Positions 8,250 through 16,580 are shown, counted from the first letter of the stretch. The stretch is DNA of 64,000 nucleotides from Nitrososphaera sp. (GCA_039938515.1 JBDUUL010000001.1:1-64000), one strand, 5' to 3'. Program-made: numbers and translations. The notes: generated by a model from the sequence alone, not told the origin.

Positions 8250-8510
8250 TTACTCGGATTCCTCTCCGGCCGGCTCGTCGCCCTCGACCACATCCGGCTC
8301 GTCACCCTCAGAAGCTGCAAGCGATGCCTTTTCCTGAGCGGCCTGCTTGCGAAGCTGGGCGGTGATATGGCCCGCAAGCTCGTTCCGCAGGACCTTGGAC
8401 CTTACTATTGCAAGCTCATTAATCGCCTTCTTGTTACCGTCAAATTCCAGACCAAACTTTTTGGGATGCTTTTCCAAAAGCTCGCCGGAAATGCGCTTTA
8501 TCCTATTCAT
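8250..8510 (-). CDS. rps17e: 30S ribosomal protein S17e
   Basis: This is a small-subunit ribosomal protein found only in archaea and eukaryotes. The first 60 residues carry the family pattern: RIKRISGELLEKHPKKF, then NKKAINELAIV, SKVLRNELAGHITAQLRK. It has an acidic tail of about 20 residues (Glu/Asp/Gly/Pro) beyond the usual end, giving 86 residues in total. The ATG lies 36 bases downstream of the TatD stop and the next gene begins 7 bases after it, so it is probably co-transcribed with the MoaD/ThiS and Cgi121 genes. Confidence 0.95.
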   Translation of the reverse strand: MNRIKRISGELLEKHPKKFGLEFDGNKKAINELAIVRSKVLRNELAGHITAQLRKQAAQEKASLAASEGDEPDVVEGDEPAGEESE

Positions 8511-8546
8511 GGAGAAAGGAGGTTCTCTGACATCGGTATTTTATCT

Positions 8547-9326
8547 TTATCCTGTGCCAAGGTAAGATGATGCATTTGCCTCAAGCATGGCCTTTGTCTC
8601 CTCCACCGTTTTGCCCATAACCCTTGAGGTCTCGGCCAGCACGCTGACAAGAAACGATGTAGGCATCGAAGGCAGGTCGCGGAAGCACCGGGAATACCTT
8701 ACGGGCCCGTCAGTCTCTATGAGAACCCGGTCGGGGCGGCTGTTCTGGAGCAGCACTTTCTTGTCGTCTGCGTAGAGGAGTGCAGGCCCATAGGAGACAA
8801 AAACCCTGTGCATATCCATGCATTTTGCTAGCTGTTTTTTGCTTCCTGCAAACCAGTGGAGCAGGGTGGTCACCTTGTATGAGCCGAGGATTGCCAAAAT
8901 GTCGTCAAGCGACCGCCGCGAATGGATAGAGACAGGTTTTCCGCCGCGCTCTGCCAGCTCGAGCATTTTGCAAAAGACCGCGTTCTGCCTTTCGTACGAT
9001 AAGCCGCGCTCGACATAAGTCCTGTCGAGCCCTATCTCGCCCACTCCGTCTAGGTTTGCAATGTTGTCGTGGAACAAGACTTCAAACGCGTCGAGTTGTC
9101 CATACTCGCGCTCAGCCGCCTCCGGGTGAATTCCTATAAACTGCTTGACGTGCTCCCTATACCCTCCGAACAACTCTAGGCTTTTGCAGGAAGATGCCAC
9201 GTCAACCGTGACGGAGCACGCCGCAATTCCCATTTTCTTCATTCCTGCCAGAATGTAGGGGAAATACGGGAGCAATTCGCTGTCGGTCAAGTGCACATGG
9301 GAGTCGAGCAGCATATCCGTTGGCAT
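8547..9326 (-). CDS. tatD: TatD family metal-dependent DNase
   Basis: TatD enzymes are TIM-barrel hydrolases with DNase activity. The 259-residue product has LDSHVHL at the N-terminus (the first metal HxH), GIHPE (about 71), GEIGLDR (about 98), PVSIHSR (about 131) and LLHWFAG (about 157). Near the end is LIETDGP with the catalytic Asp (about 200). All metal ligands are therefore present. The start is ATG 9326; an in-frame ATG at 9314 gives a similar protein and lies at a better distance from the A/T box at about 9345. It is divergent from the histone gene, with some 70 bases between them. Confidence 0.9.
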   Translation of the reverse strand: MPTDMLLDSHVHLTDSELLPYFPYILAGMKKMGIAACSVTVDVASSCKSLELFGGYREHVKQFIGIHPEAAEREYGQLDAFEVLFHDNIANLDGVGEIGLDRTYVERGLSYERQNAVFCKMLELAERGGKPVSIHSRRSLDDILAILGSYKVTTLLHWFAGSKKQLAKCMDMHRVFVSYGPALLYADDKKVLLQNSRPDRVLIETDGPVRYSRCFRDLPSMPTSFLVSVLAETSRVMGKTVEETKAMLEANASSYLGTG

Positions 9327-9367
9327 GTCTGCGAATTGATAAGAGTCTTTCCGGCAAGTTAAGATAG

Positions 9368-9376
9368 AATTTTAAC
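9368..9376 (+). promoter_or_regulatory. TATA-like box for the histone gene
   Basis: The AATTTTAAC stretch is centred about 28 bases before TTG 9400, the spacing expected for a leaderless archaeal transcript, and it decides in favour of that TTG start over the in-frame ATG at 9439. Confidence 0.5.
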
Positions 9377-9399
9377 ATGGGGATTGCTAATGCCTGACA

Positions 9400-9630
9400 T
9401 TGTCTTCTTACTCGGGTCCGGAGTTTGGACTCGCGCCGATGTACAGAATCATGAAGAAGTCGGGGGCCGACAGGGTCAGCGACGATGCGGCAGACGAGCT
9501 GCGCAAGGTAGTCGAGGAGGTCGCGGAAAGGATTGCAAAGCAGGCTGTGGACCTTTCGGTGCACGCCGGCAGAAAGACCATCAAGCCCGAGGACATCAGG
9601 CTTGCTTCGAAAAATGTTGTAAGGGTCTAG
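9400..9630 (+). CDS. Archaeal histone
   Basis: This 76-residue protein is a single histone fold that dimerises and wraps DNA. The core has AADELRKVVEEVAERIAKQ, VDLSVHAGRKTIKPEDI and a final LASKN helix. The RKT and following Lys contact the DNA backbone and the HAGRKT loop is diagnostic. Ahead of it is a short N-terminus with LAPMYRIMKKSGADRVS that forms helix 1, so the TTG 9400 start is needed; starting at the ATG 9439 would cut the N-terminal residues. Its stop overlaps the end of the convergent cysteine synthase gene by 4 bases. Confidence 0.93.
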   Translation: MSSYSGPEFGLAPMYRIMKKSGADRVSDDAADELRKVVEEVAERIAKQAVDLSVHAGRKTIKPEDIRLASKNVVRV

Positions 9631-10631
9631 GGAAGAGTATAGGCAAGTTTTGACATGTGCTTGGCGCCCTGAAGCGCGCTGTTGTATTCCTGCTCGCTTA
9701 GGATGTTTTCCTTCACGTAAAGGCTTTTGAATTTTCTTCCGTCGTCTGCAAAAATTCCAACGAGAACTCCACTGTCAATTTCTCCCGCGACCTGAAGCAT
9801 TGATGACATCACCGATCCCGAAGAGGGACCGACCAGGAGCGATTCCTTCTGCACCAGCTGCCTAACTGCGTCAAAAGAATCCTTGTTCGTTGCAGTTATC
9901 CACTGGTCCACGACTTTCTCGCGCCTCTTGAACAGTTCCGGCATGGACGACTCTTCAAAGTTGCGAAGACCCTGGAGCAGGTGGTTTGGCTGCGCCTGGA
10001 TTGCAACTACCTTGATGTTTGGGTTCTTTTCCTTCAGAAAAGTTCCAGTGCCGGTTATTGTGCCGCCTGTGCCGCAACCTGTTAGAAAGTGCGTCACCCT
10101 GCCGTCCGTCTGCTTCCATATTTCCGGCCCTGTGCTTTCGTAATGGGCAAGAAAGTTTGCGTCGTTTTCATACTGATTGGGCATGTAGTAAATGTCCGGC
10201 CTTGGCTTTGAAATGGCCTTGGCAAGGGCAATACTCTGGTCTGTCCCGGCTCCGACCCTTGGGCAGAGGTCGTCTGAAGTCTCGTGCAACGTAGCGCCCA
10301 GGTGCCGCAAAATTTGCTTTGTCTCTTCGCTGACCTTGTCGGGGATAACTATTTCCACCTTGTAGCCAAGGGCGCTTGCAATACCTGTAAGTGCAATTCC
10401 GGTGTTGCCGGATGTCGGCTCGATTATGATGCTTCTGTCTTTCTTTAAAATTCCGCGCCTCTCGGCGTCCTTTACCATCCAGTAAGCTGCCCTGTCCTTT
10501 ACCGAGCCGAACGGGTTGTGCCACTCGAGTTTGGCATAGAACTTGACGCTTTTTGTTGAAAAGGAGGACAGCTCGATTAGGGGCGTCTGGCCGATCCTCT
10601 CGATTACTTCTGGCTTTGCTACAGTTGTCAT
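9627..10631 (-). CDS. cysM: Cysteine synthase family PLP enzyme
   Basis: The enzyme is a fold-type II pyridoxal-phosphate protein that makes cysteine from an activated serine and sulfide. The PLP lysine lies in NPFGSVKDRAA (about Lys 44), the asparagine loop is TSGNTGIAL (about 73-81), the phosphate-binding loop is TGCGTGGTITG (about 184-194), and the C-terminal GPSSGSVMS is also present. The length, 334 residues, is usual. The choice between O-acetylserine and O-phosphoserine as donor cannot be made from the sequence. The ATG directly abuts the stop of the TusA gene, so sulfur delivery and cysteine synthesis are probably linked in one transcript. Confidence 0.92.
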   Translation of the reverse strand: MTTVAKPEVIERIGQTPLIELSSFSTKSVKFYAKLEWHNPFGSVKDRAAYWMVKDAERRGILKKDRSIIIEPTSGNTGIALTGIASALGYKVEIVIPDKVSEETKQILRHLGATLHETSDDLCPRVGAGTDQSIALAKAISKPRPDIYYMPNQYENDANFLAHYESTGPEIWKQTDGRVTHFLTGCGTGGTITGTGTFLKEKNPNIKVVAIQAQPNHLLQGLRNFEESSMPELFKRREKVVDQWITATNKDSFDAVRQLVQKESLLVGPSSGSVMSSMLQVAGEIDSGVLVGIFADDGRKFKSLYVKENILSEQEYNSALQGAKHMSKLAYTLP

Positions 10632-10871
10632 TTACTTGGCCTTTTTAATTACAAACTCCAGATCCTTTTGTACTTTGTTGAGGGCGACAAGCTCATGACC
10701 GTTGCGCTTGACCCATCTGGAGATGTCCTCCTCTGATTCCGGGTCATCAGCGACAATCTTGAGCGTTTCTCCTATCTTTAATTTCTCAATTTCCATCTTG
10801 GTCCTAAAGACAGGCTCGGGGCAGTACAATCCTCTCACGTCGATTGCCTTTGTCGGCGGGCTTGCGCTCAT
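10632..10871 (-). CDS. TusA/SirA-like sulfurtransferase
   Basis: This 79-residue protein has the family signature DVRGLYCPEPVFRTK near its start with the active Cys in the CPEP motif (about residue 17). In the TusA family this Cys carries persulfide sulfur. The rest follows the two-layer alpha/beta outline, with ETLKIVADDPESEEDI and WVKRNGHELV. The gene lies directly before the cysteine synthase gene. Its promoter probably lies in the A/T-rich stretch at about 10886-10911, which contains two TATA-like sequences. Possible roles are sulfur transfer to cofactors or to tRNA; context favours general sulfur handling. Confidence 0.9.
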   Translation of the reverse strand: MSASPPTKAIDVRGLYCPEPVFRTKMEIEKLKIGETLKIVADDPESEEDISRWVKRNGHELVALNKVQKDLEFVIKKAK

Positions 10872-10939
10872 TATTTTGAACCTCGTACAATTATATCGCC
10901 GTTATATTAAATGTTATGAGTTTGTTTAATCAAAGGGCG

Positions 10940-11719
10940 TTATTTTCGGTTGTTGAACTTCGGTTGGTATGCACGCGTATTCACCGTACTAACGGAAGAG
11001 CCGCATCCCAGTGTTTCAGTGTTGCGCCACTTCAAAACGCTAGACAATTGAGCATTCTTGCATTTTTCAATCATGATTTGTCTGTAATCAAGTAGTTTAT
11101 CTTTGCTGTGTTCTGCCCATGCAACTGCTTGGGGAAGATTTACAACCCAAGCGTCACGCTCAATACCTGCTTTGAGTTGGATGTCTTGCTTGATAAGACT
11201 AGGTTGATCGAAATCCTTCCTAATCGTGAATGTATAATTTGCAGAAGGTGCTAGTCCTACGCCTATCATTTCAAGCTGCTGGTGATACTCATAGACTTCC
11301 GATACAGCCTTACCAGCAATTGCATTGTTTTTCTTGTAATACTTGCCAATCCCAATACCTCCTCTGAGGTAGATTTTTCGGATGAATACCTCTCCCAAAA
11401 TAAGACTGCATAAGAAGCCACTCACACTCAAACTGTGAAGGTCAAGCGGCCATGATGATATACCTTCGATAGCACCTGTAATTACAAGCGTGTCTGAGAC
11501 GTTAAGACACTCAAACGTAGGAAGTTTTTCTCCAGAACTCAAGTCACTGCTTTTAATGTTTGAAACCATTTCTGCCGCTTTGCTGGCAAAGGAGTCAAAC
11601 AAGTCAGTGAATTCTTCAACTGCGTCATCATCCCTGTTTCCAAGTTCTTTTGTACCTAGAATATCCAAGAAAACAACAATGCCATATTGCAATTGAAATC
11701 TGTTATCTCGCTGATCCAA
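10940..11719 (-). CDS. Nucleotide-cyclase-like protein of unknown function
   Basis: The 259-residue product begins a cyclase-like core at GIVVFLDILGTKELG, a pattern seen in a poorly studied set of proteins that resemble class III nucleotidyl cyclases. It continues with VSDTLVITGA in the middle and RGGIGIGKYY followed by GKAVSEVYEYHQQLEM. The Asp of the FLDILG segment and the Asp of the VSDTL segment would sit where cyclases bind metal, but I cannot show activity. It lies in an accessory patch beside a transposase stump, with base composition more A/T-rich than the genes before it. A signalling or defence role is possible but is inference only. Confidence 0.6.
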   Translation of the reverse strand: MDQRDNRFQLQYGIVVFLDILGTKELGNRDDDAVEEFTDLFDSFASKAAEMVSNIKSSDLSSGEKLPTFECLNVSDTLVITGAIEGISSWPLDLHSLSVSGFLCSLILGEVFIRKIYLRGGIGIGKYYKKNNAIAGKAVSEVYEYHQQLEMIGVGLAPSANYTFTIRKDFDQPSLIKQDIQLKAGIERDAWVVNLPQAVAWAEHSKDKLLDYRQIMIEKCKNAQLSSVLKWRNTETLGCGSSVSTVNTRAYQPKFNNRK

Positions 11720-11735
11720 TTTCCAAGGGATGATA

Positions 11736-11909
11736 TTAGATATTCGCTTGGCTCATTGCCAGTTCAAGAAGGTCTTTCCAGCCTTTCACTTTGATGCCCG
11801 CTGCCTCTGCCGGTGTCTTCCCACCTAGAGCCATGTGCGGCTTCACAAAGTCATAGTGTATTCGCTGACCTTCTGCCAATTGAGTCTGATATGACTTCCA
11901 GCCGCGCTG
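11736..11909 (-). pseudogene. C-terminal stump of a DDE-type transposase
   Basis: About 57 codons read QRGWKSYQTQLAEGQRI, then HYDFVKPHMALGGKTPAEAA and GIKV, ending near a stop at 11736. The HY.FV.PHMALGGKTPAEAAGI pattern with the closing helix is the C-terminal end of integrase-fold transposases common in this group of archaea. The catalytic domain is missing: upstream sequence in this frame is not related. I see no inverted repeats that would mark a complete element. It is therefore a relic, and it lies between a cyclase-like gene and unknown small genes. Confidence 0.7.
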
Positions 11910-12009
11910 CACCTTGACACATCCAGCAAAACACCATCTGCTTGCTCGCCAGGGTAAAAGGTTGAGATCTTGCTCAATTGAAAAAAGCAAACACCGTGTG
12001 CTCGAATAT

Positions 12010-12267
12010 CTATGCAGACTTTCGCTCAAACCACATGATGTTGCCCATAGGGGTTTTCGTTGTTGTGACTCTGTTATCATTCACGACAGCAGTTACTGCA
12101 AGACGCGCGATGCTTTCAAATTCCGCGGCATCGTCGCTGATAATCTCCTTTACGATGTCTAGAGCGGCCGCTTTCAAATCCAGAGGGGGAATCGGTTCAT
12201 ACATGAGGTCCTCGATAATGTGGTTAGCAACTCGTCTGGCAACAAGCTCTCGTTCAGTATCATTCAA
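12010..12267 (-). CDS. Hypothetical protein, 85 residues
   Basis: Not recognised. The product is helical and rather acidic at its N-terminus (NDTERELVARRVANHIIEDL), with a proline-rich PIPPLDL turn, another long helix (KAAALDIVKEIISDD) and a final basic part. The amino-acid pattern is protein-like, unlike the overlapping frames. It begins at ATG 12267. No membrane segment or cysteine motif is present. It lies just upstream of the transposase stump in an accessory patch, so it may be part of a transferred segment. Confidence 0.45.
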   Translation of the reverse strand: MNDTERELVARRVANHIIEDLMYEPIPPLDLKAAALDIVKEIISDDAAEFESIARLAVTAVVNDNRVTTTKTPMGNIMWFERKSA

Positions 12268-12381
12268 ACCGATTTCAACTACTTATTCTCTCGCCGGCTT
12301 AATGTGGGTGCCTGCGAAGCGGCGCACTTCGACCCTAGAAGCTGCTAATGACTATCATTGTAAGAAAAGTCCTACAGGTCA

Positions 12382-12585
12382 TTAGCCTGTACTAGAAGAA
12401 CGGATGCGGTCTTCCAAAATGTCCAAGGCATGCCTTACAAATGCATTGGTTACAAGCGATGGCAATTCAAGCTTTATTCCGGCTGGAAGGGAATCGTTTA
12501 GAACCAAAAGCATTTGCGTGCGTTTCTGAGTGTCCCATTGCTGTCTTATAAGAGAGATATCCCGAAGGATATTGTTCGACATCAT
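12382..12585 (-). CDS. Hypothetical protein, 67 residues
   Basis: Not recognised. The sequence looks like two amphipathic helices around a short middle section (LPAGIKLELPSLVTNAFVRHA), with a basic Arg/Gln-rich N-terminal half. A TTTTAAAC box on the minus strand at about 12612-12620 stands about 30 bases before the start, which supports real leaderless expression. ATG codons at 12585 and 12582 are both possible starts. No neighbouring gene gives a clue to its role. Confidence 0.5.
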   Translation of the reverse strand: MMSNNILRDISLIRQQWDTQKRTQMLLVLNDSLPAGIKLELPSLVTNAFVRHALDILEDRIRSSSTG

Positions 12586-12896
12586 TGAGTGATTCCATGT
12601 AGTTTGAGGAGTGTTTAAAAGTACGCGTGGTGAGTTTCCTGATTTGGTATCGACGAGTCCATTCTACCAGAGGCGGGGAGAATGAACAAAAACCTACCTA
12701 ACTCGCATAGCTGCTTGATGAACTAATTTTGCAATTCTTCGGCAACACAAGCCTGTTCGAAATCAGCACTCAAGCCTGGACGCCGCAAGGAGCGCCGCTG
12801 CATCCAAGATGAAAAAACCGGAGGCGCGGCGATACCCGGTGCTCGCTCGCACATACGCTTTGTCCACACTAGACCGGCAATGGTTTTGCCAATCTG
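12586..12896. other. Stretch without a gene between two minus-strand genes
   Basis: Apart from the promoter box for the 67-residue protein near its left end, this stretch has no credible open frame, tRNA or strong hairpin. It may hold the 3' region of the secreted-protein gene that follows. Confidence 0.35.
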
Positions 12897-13934
12897 CTAG
12901 ACACATTGATTCGAGGCTTCGTTGCCACTAAAAGATCCACGGGGCTCGAATGCAGAGCCGCAATAGTTCTTGATCGAACCCGAGTTTACTATGCTGCTAC
13001 CTTGATTCGGCTTGTCCCCGTTTGGAGTGAGGGGGCCCCTCAGCTGGCCGCTGTTGTTCACCAGGCCGTTGTTTAGAAAAGTGCCCCAGACGTGGAAGGT
13101 GGCTGACTGGAAGTTGTTAATGGTCCTGTTGTTGACAATTGTCCCCTGGTGGCTGTCGCCGGCCTGCCACATTACAAGCAAAGTGCCCTGGTTGTTGAGT
13201 ATGCCATTGTTTGTTAATGCACCGTTGCAGCTGTCAGAAATGACCACCAGTTTGCCGCTGTTTATGAACACGCTATAGCTCTCCAGGCTCACGCTGCAGC
13301 CTCCTATGGTCATTGTATTGTAGTTTCTTATCGCGCCGTAATTGATTATGGAGCCGCCGACGCCTGTCAACGACGAGTGGTTGATAACCTTGCCTCCCTT
13401 GTCTATGATGAGGGTGCCATTGATTGTTGAGGTGCCTGTGAGCACGACGACCTGTTTGGGGTGGACCTCAAATTGAGCGCCTTGCTGTATTGCAAGGCCA
13501 TGAATATTCCTGATTTCAGATGCCGCTGCCTGCATGTCGAATTGCACAGTGGCCTGGGAGGGACCGTAGGTTGCAACAGCCTTGTAGACTCCCTCGATGG
13601 CGTAAGGTCCACCTATCTTGAATACAACCCTGTACTGGCCATCTCCCTTTGTATAAATTGGCTCGATGTTTATCAGGTTGCCTTTCGGATTGAAAATCTG
13701 CACCACTACAGACTGGTTCTGATCCGCGGGAAATATCTGTCCCGATACGGTCACCGGCTCGCCGAGACTGTAGTTTATCCTGTCAGTCGATACCTGGACT
13801 ATTGGTTGCGAAGCCCAGGCACTTTTCAACAGTTCCTGGCCCGGAGTGGCTAATCCGGTCATAACAATTGCTAGGATTGCCGTAAATGCACCTGCAGCCT
13901 CCATTCTGTGTCTGAAAGTGGAACAAGTCTTCAA
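12897..13934 (-). CDS. Secreted Asn/Gly-rich surface protein with Ig-like domain
   Basis: This 345-residue protein begins with a signal-type segment (about residues 10-40, ending near TPGQELLKSAWA). An Ig-like beta-sandwich follows at about 45-130 (VSTDRINYSLGEPVTVSGQI then GVYKAVATYG). The remaining two thirds repeat short Asn/Gly units such as NYGAIRNYNT, TNNGILNNQGTL, NRTINN and NNGLVNNSGQL, the pattern of a right-handed beta-helix or stacked solenoid. A few cysteines lie in the helix part. The protein is probably outside the cell and may be an adhesin or cell-surface layer component. The family is not named. It has no C-terminal membrane anchor that I can see. Confidence 0.8.
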   Translation of the reverse strand: MKTCSTFRHRMEAAGAFTAILAIVMTGLATPGQELLKSAWASQPIVQVSTDRINYSLGEPVTVSGQIFPADQNQSVVVQIFNPKGNLINIEPIYTKGDGQYRVVFKIGGPYAIEGVYKAVATYGPSQATVQFDMQAAASEIRNIHGLAIQQGAQFEVHPKQVVVLTGTSTINGTLIIDKGGKVINHSSLTGVGGSIINYGAIRNYNTMTIGGCSVSLESYSVFINSGKLVVISDSCNGALTNNGILNNQGTLLVMWQAGDSHQGTIVNNRTINNFQSATFHVWGTFLNNGLVNNSGQLRGPLTPNGDKPNQGSSIVNSGSIKNYCGSAFEPRGSFSGNEASNQCV

Positions 13935-14119
13935 TTATGAGAACGGTGCTGATGGAAATATAAAAGTCTAGTATAACTTTGATACTTATCACGGTTACTA
14001 TTGTATGTCTGTGGGTCACACATTCAATTTGCTGGGGTGGAGCACGATCCCTATACCTCTGACTGCATTGGGCCAATACGCAAGGTTCATTTTTCAGGCG
14101 GGAATGAAGAGGTACCCGA

Positions 14120-14254
14120 ATGAGTTCGACTGAGCGGTTTGAAAGCTGTCGCGTTTGCGGCAGCGACGCCATAATATTTAATCGAAGAGTTATTCAGGGC
14201 AAGGAGGTGCAGGTCAGGTTCTGCAACAATTGTGGCGCCTTTGACAGGCTCTGA
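14120..14254 (+). CDS. 44-residue zinc-ribbon protein
   Basis: An ATG at 14120 opens a short frame with two Cys pairs, SCRVCGSD near the start and FCNNCGAFDRL at the end, joined by a basic VIQGKEVQVR linker. Four cysteines in two CxxC knuckles are enough for one zinc ribbon. The codons are in good agreement with the neighbours. A decayed relative of the same protein lies at 58785-58880, so this belongs to a small mobile or multi-copy family. The role is unknown; binding of nucleic acid or protein is likely from size and charge alone. Confidence 0.6.
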   Translation: MSSTERFESCRVCGSDAIIFNRRVIQGKEVQVRFCNNCGAFDRL

Positions 14255-14302
14255 TACCTTAAACGATGAAAGAAATTCGTTGTGCAAAATCCACAGTTCA
14301 AT

Positions 14303-14548
14303 TCAAGTTGCAGTAAGAGTTTCAACGGGACCCGCCAGCCTCTCTAGAAGCTTATCGAGATTTCCAATATACCGCTTTCTAAAAATATTTACAGACATGT
14401 CATCGGGCTCGTTGGTTATGGTCAACTGCACGCGTTCCTTTTCTTTGGCCACCAGGTACACCACAAGGTCCCACTCATCACTTGAGAGCTCCCTAGCTTT
14501 GCCGCCGACCACAAAAGTTCGTGAAGGCCGTTCTATATAAAAGATCAT
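14303..14548 (-). CDS. Hypothetical protein, 81 residues
   Basis: Not recognised. It starts MIFYIERPSRTFVVGGK, followed by helices (ELSSDEWDLVVYLVAKEKE) and a C-terminal LDKLLERLAGPVETL. No cysteine or membrane segment occurs. A TTATAGAG-like box on the minus strand at about 14565-14572 lies roughly 20 bases before the ATG, which fits a leaderless start. It converges with the zinc-ribbon gene 14120-14254. The alternating charged and hydrophobic pattern suggests a genuine small soluble protein. Confidence 0.5.
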   Translation of the reverse strand: MIFYIERPSRTFVVGGKARELSSDEWDLVVYLVAKEKERVQLTITNEPDDMSVNIFRKRYIGNLDKLLERLAGPVETLTAT

Positions 14549-14824
14549 GAAGCTTTACTCTATAACATGTACACATCAGCCAAAAACCCGATATTTCTTC
14601 CAGAATTGGCGAACAGTCGTATAGATAATACAGGGAACAAATGCAAAACCTTCTCCCTAGCTAGGAAGCACCAGCAAATTGACCGTAAACCAAACATGAA
14701 TCGCATATTACACATGGCTTAGGAATTGTCGTGCCAAAGAGTCGCACCTAGCTCCCTTCTGCTATCCTCTTTGCGACTACAGGAAATGCGAAGAGCTCTG
14801 GTTTGCCATGATATCCATGATGGT

Positions 14825-15268
14825 CTAGGAAATAGCTGCTCCCGCCGCACGTCTCTCTGGGTAGACAGCACGCGCTTTTTCAAGAGCCTCGAGGACGTTT
14901 GCCGAGTCGATTTGCGCCTCAAAGCCCGTCAATGCGTAAACCTCCTCGACTACCACTTGCATGATACTCGAATGAAATTCACCAAAGCTCTCGGCGAGGA
15001 GTTTGTTGAATGTCTCTATTTTACTCCTCAGGCCAGCTTCTGCTGTGTCGTGCCCCAAGGAAGGCTCCCGGATCCGAAAATTATGTACGAGTACGTCTGC
15101 AACCGACCTGCCGAGTGCCTGAGCAAAAATTTCCTCTGCGACGCTTATTACGAAATCGTCAAAGTGCTGCGACAGGAAGGGATTTCTCGGTCGGACGGGG
15201 TTCGACCCGTTGATTCTTGACATGGCGACAGTACTTCTCTTGTTTCCGCCTGGCGGATTGGAACTCAC
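14825..15268 (-). CDS. Helical protein, possibly NitrOD5-like
   Basis: The 147-residue product is mostly helical. Its middle and end (IETFNKLLAESFGEFHSSI followed by MQVVVEEVYALTGFEA) resemble the small helical output domain that databases call NitrOD5 in this group of archaea, in which a short FG or FGE motif is flanked by helices. I give this link low weight. A GTG start at 15268 gives a low-complexity N-terminus; an ATG at 15223 (MSRINGS) is an equally good start. It lies alone between a small gene and a membrane protein read in the same direction. Confidence 0.55.
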   Translation of the reverse strand: MSSNPPGGNKRSTVAMSRINGSNPVRPRNPFLSQHFDDFVISVAEEIFAQALGRSVADVLVHNFRIREPSLGHDTAEAGLRSKIETFNKLLAESFGEFHSSIMQVVVEEVYALTGFEAQIDSANVLEALEKARAVYPERRAAGAAIS

Positions 15269-15288
15269 CTATTGTCAATCCCTAGAAT

Positions 15289-15738
15289 CTAACTGGCGTC
15301 CGTTGCATCCGTCTGCTTGCCCTTTCGAAACTCGTCTGTCAGTTTAGTGGCAGACTGACGAAGTTTGCTCTCAATGTCATTTCTTGTAGCGCCTTTCCGA
15401 AGCATGCCGTAGGCAGTCCTGAAGGTGAGAAAAAGCGAGACTGCCACAAGTATGAACATTGAATCAATTGCTACATGGACAAATAACTCGACCTCCAGCG
15501 GAACAGTGAGAAATTCGCCAACATGGTAAATCAGGTGGGCAACTGAGGCCCCCAGTGCTGACGCCAGGACCACGAAAAGGTACCTGTAGAGGACTTTTGA
15601 GGCTGCAAGGATAAGGAGAGCCTTCGATAGCTCCTTTCGTATCAAGTAGGCATAGACAGCAGCCGGAACCATGAACGCAACTGAGACAGATGCCATGGCA
15701 AGGGCCAGCTGGTCGGCGAACAGCTCGTCAAGTACCAT
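15289..15738 (-). CDS. Membrane protein of unknown function
   Basis: The 149-residue product has four hydrophobic segments at about residues 8-32, 38-62, 64-80 and 84-107, and then a charged cytoplasmic-type tail of about 40 residues (RKGATRNDIESKLRQSATK). Its gene starts at an ATG at 15738 and ends 20 bases before the next minus-strand gene begins. Nothing in the sequence indicates a transported substrate or an enzyme motif. It is probably co-transcribed with the helical protein downstream. The function is not known. Confidence 0.6.
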   Translation of the reverse strand: MVLDELFADQLALAMASVSVAFMVPAAVYAYLIRKELSKALLILAASKVLYRYLFVVLASALGASVAHLIYHVGEFLTVPLEVELFVHVAIDSMFILVAVSLFLTFRTAYGMLRKGATRNDIESKLRQSATKLTDEFRKGKQTDATDAS

Positions 15739-15867
15739 TGCAAACCCGTCCCAGTCTGGCCGAAAAAGGACTGTGTATGTAGATTAATCCAGTCTGGATT
15801 GTAATGCTGATTTTTCGCTAAACGCTAGTTGAGAAAAGAAAAAAGTAGAGGTAGCTGCCGTTCATCG

Positions 15868-16443
15868 TCAGTACTGCGTCGTCTCAAGCCCCTGTCCGGT
15901 TAAGCCGCTTTGCGACTGTGGTGCTGGGGGCTGCTGTGCCGAATTGCCATAGCCTTTCCACATTCCCATTCCTGGGCCGTGGTGCCTCATCATTCCGCCG
16001 TGGCCAATTCCAAATCCCATGCCTCCGATTGCGTGTCGTGGAGACTGGTAGAGCACTTGGCCATTGCCCGGGTCAACAATCACGATGTATGCCTGGTTGT
16101 TCGAGGTGTTTACGACATTGAAAGTGTAGACCAGGTATCCCTGCATGACGCCCAAGCGACCTGCAACCACTGTTCCTCCGCTAATCGCGTCCCCTGCGGT
16201 TTTTGCCGCATCGGAGAAGCTGACCTTTATCTGGTTCTTGATTATCTGAGGAACGCTGATTGTGCCGTTAATGGTCGGCTTGGCGCCAGACATGGCATAC
16301 GGAAGGTTGTTTGTCCCCGTGCCGTTTGACTGCTGAGCGAACGCATCTGAAGATGAAAAAAACACCAGTCCTACAAGCGCCGCCGCTACCACGGCGACGA
16401 CAGGAATGATGACCTTCTTGTTGTTTCGCAGTAGGTCTGCCAT
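15868..16443 (-). CDS. Secreted PepSY-like protein with His/Met-rich tail
   Basis: A signal or anchor segment at residues 9-36 (IIPVVAVVAAALVGLVFF) precedes a mature domain. That domain has SVPQIIKNQIKVSFSDAAKTAG and QGYLVYTFNVVNTSNNQAYIV, then VDPGNGQVLYQSP; this layout is like the PepSY domain of extracytoplasmic proteins. The tail has clustered Met, His and Gly (GMGFGIGHGGMMRHHGPGMG), which could bind copper or another metal. In a copper-dependent ammonia oxidiser this is a reasonable link, but it is inference. A TTATTAAC box at about 16460-16470 precedes the ATG at leaderless distance. Confidence 0.7.
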   Translation of the reverse strand: MADLLRNNKKVIIPVVAVVAAALVGLVFFSSSDAFAQQSNGTGTNNLPYAMSGAKPTINGTISVPQIIKNQIKVSFSDAAKTAGDAISGGTVVAGRLGVMQGYLVYTFNVVNTSNNQAYIVIVDPGNGQVLYQSPRHAIGGMGFGIGHGGMMRHHGPGMGMWKGYGNSAQQPPAPQSQSGLTGQGLETTQY

Positions 16444-16580
16444 CAGGTCTGAATTGCCGGGTTAGTTAATAATGCCTTGCTTACCTTTGAAAGTTAACAT
16501 AGTTACCCAGTGTCCACCGGACCGCTGTGCTAAATCCCCTTTGTCGCCGAAGAGTCGCGCCGTACACTACCGCGCGTTTC

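Noticed and set aside
11978-12385. Plus-strand open frame of about 135 codons with hydrophobic parts
   Set aside because: It opposes the minus-strand frame 12010-12267 whose composition is more protein-like, and it has a biased Ser/Arg composition typical of a shadow.
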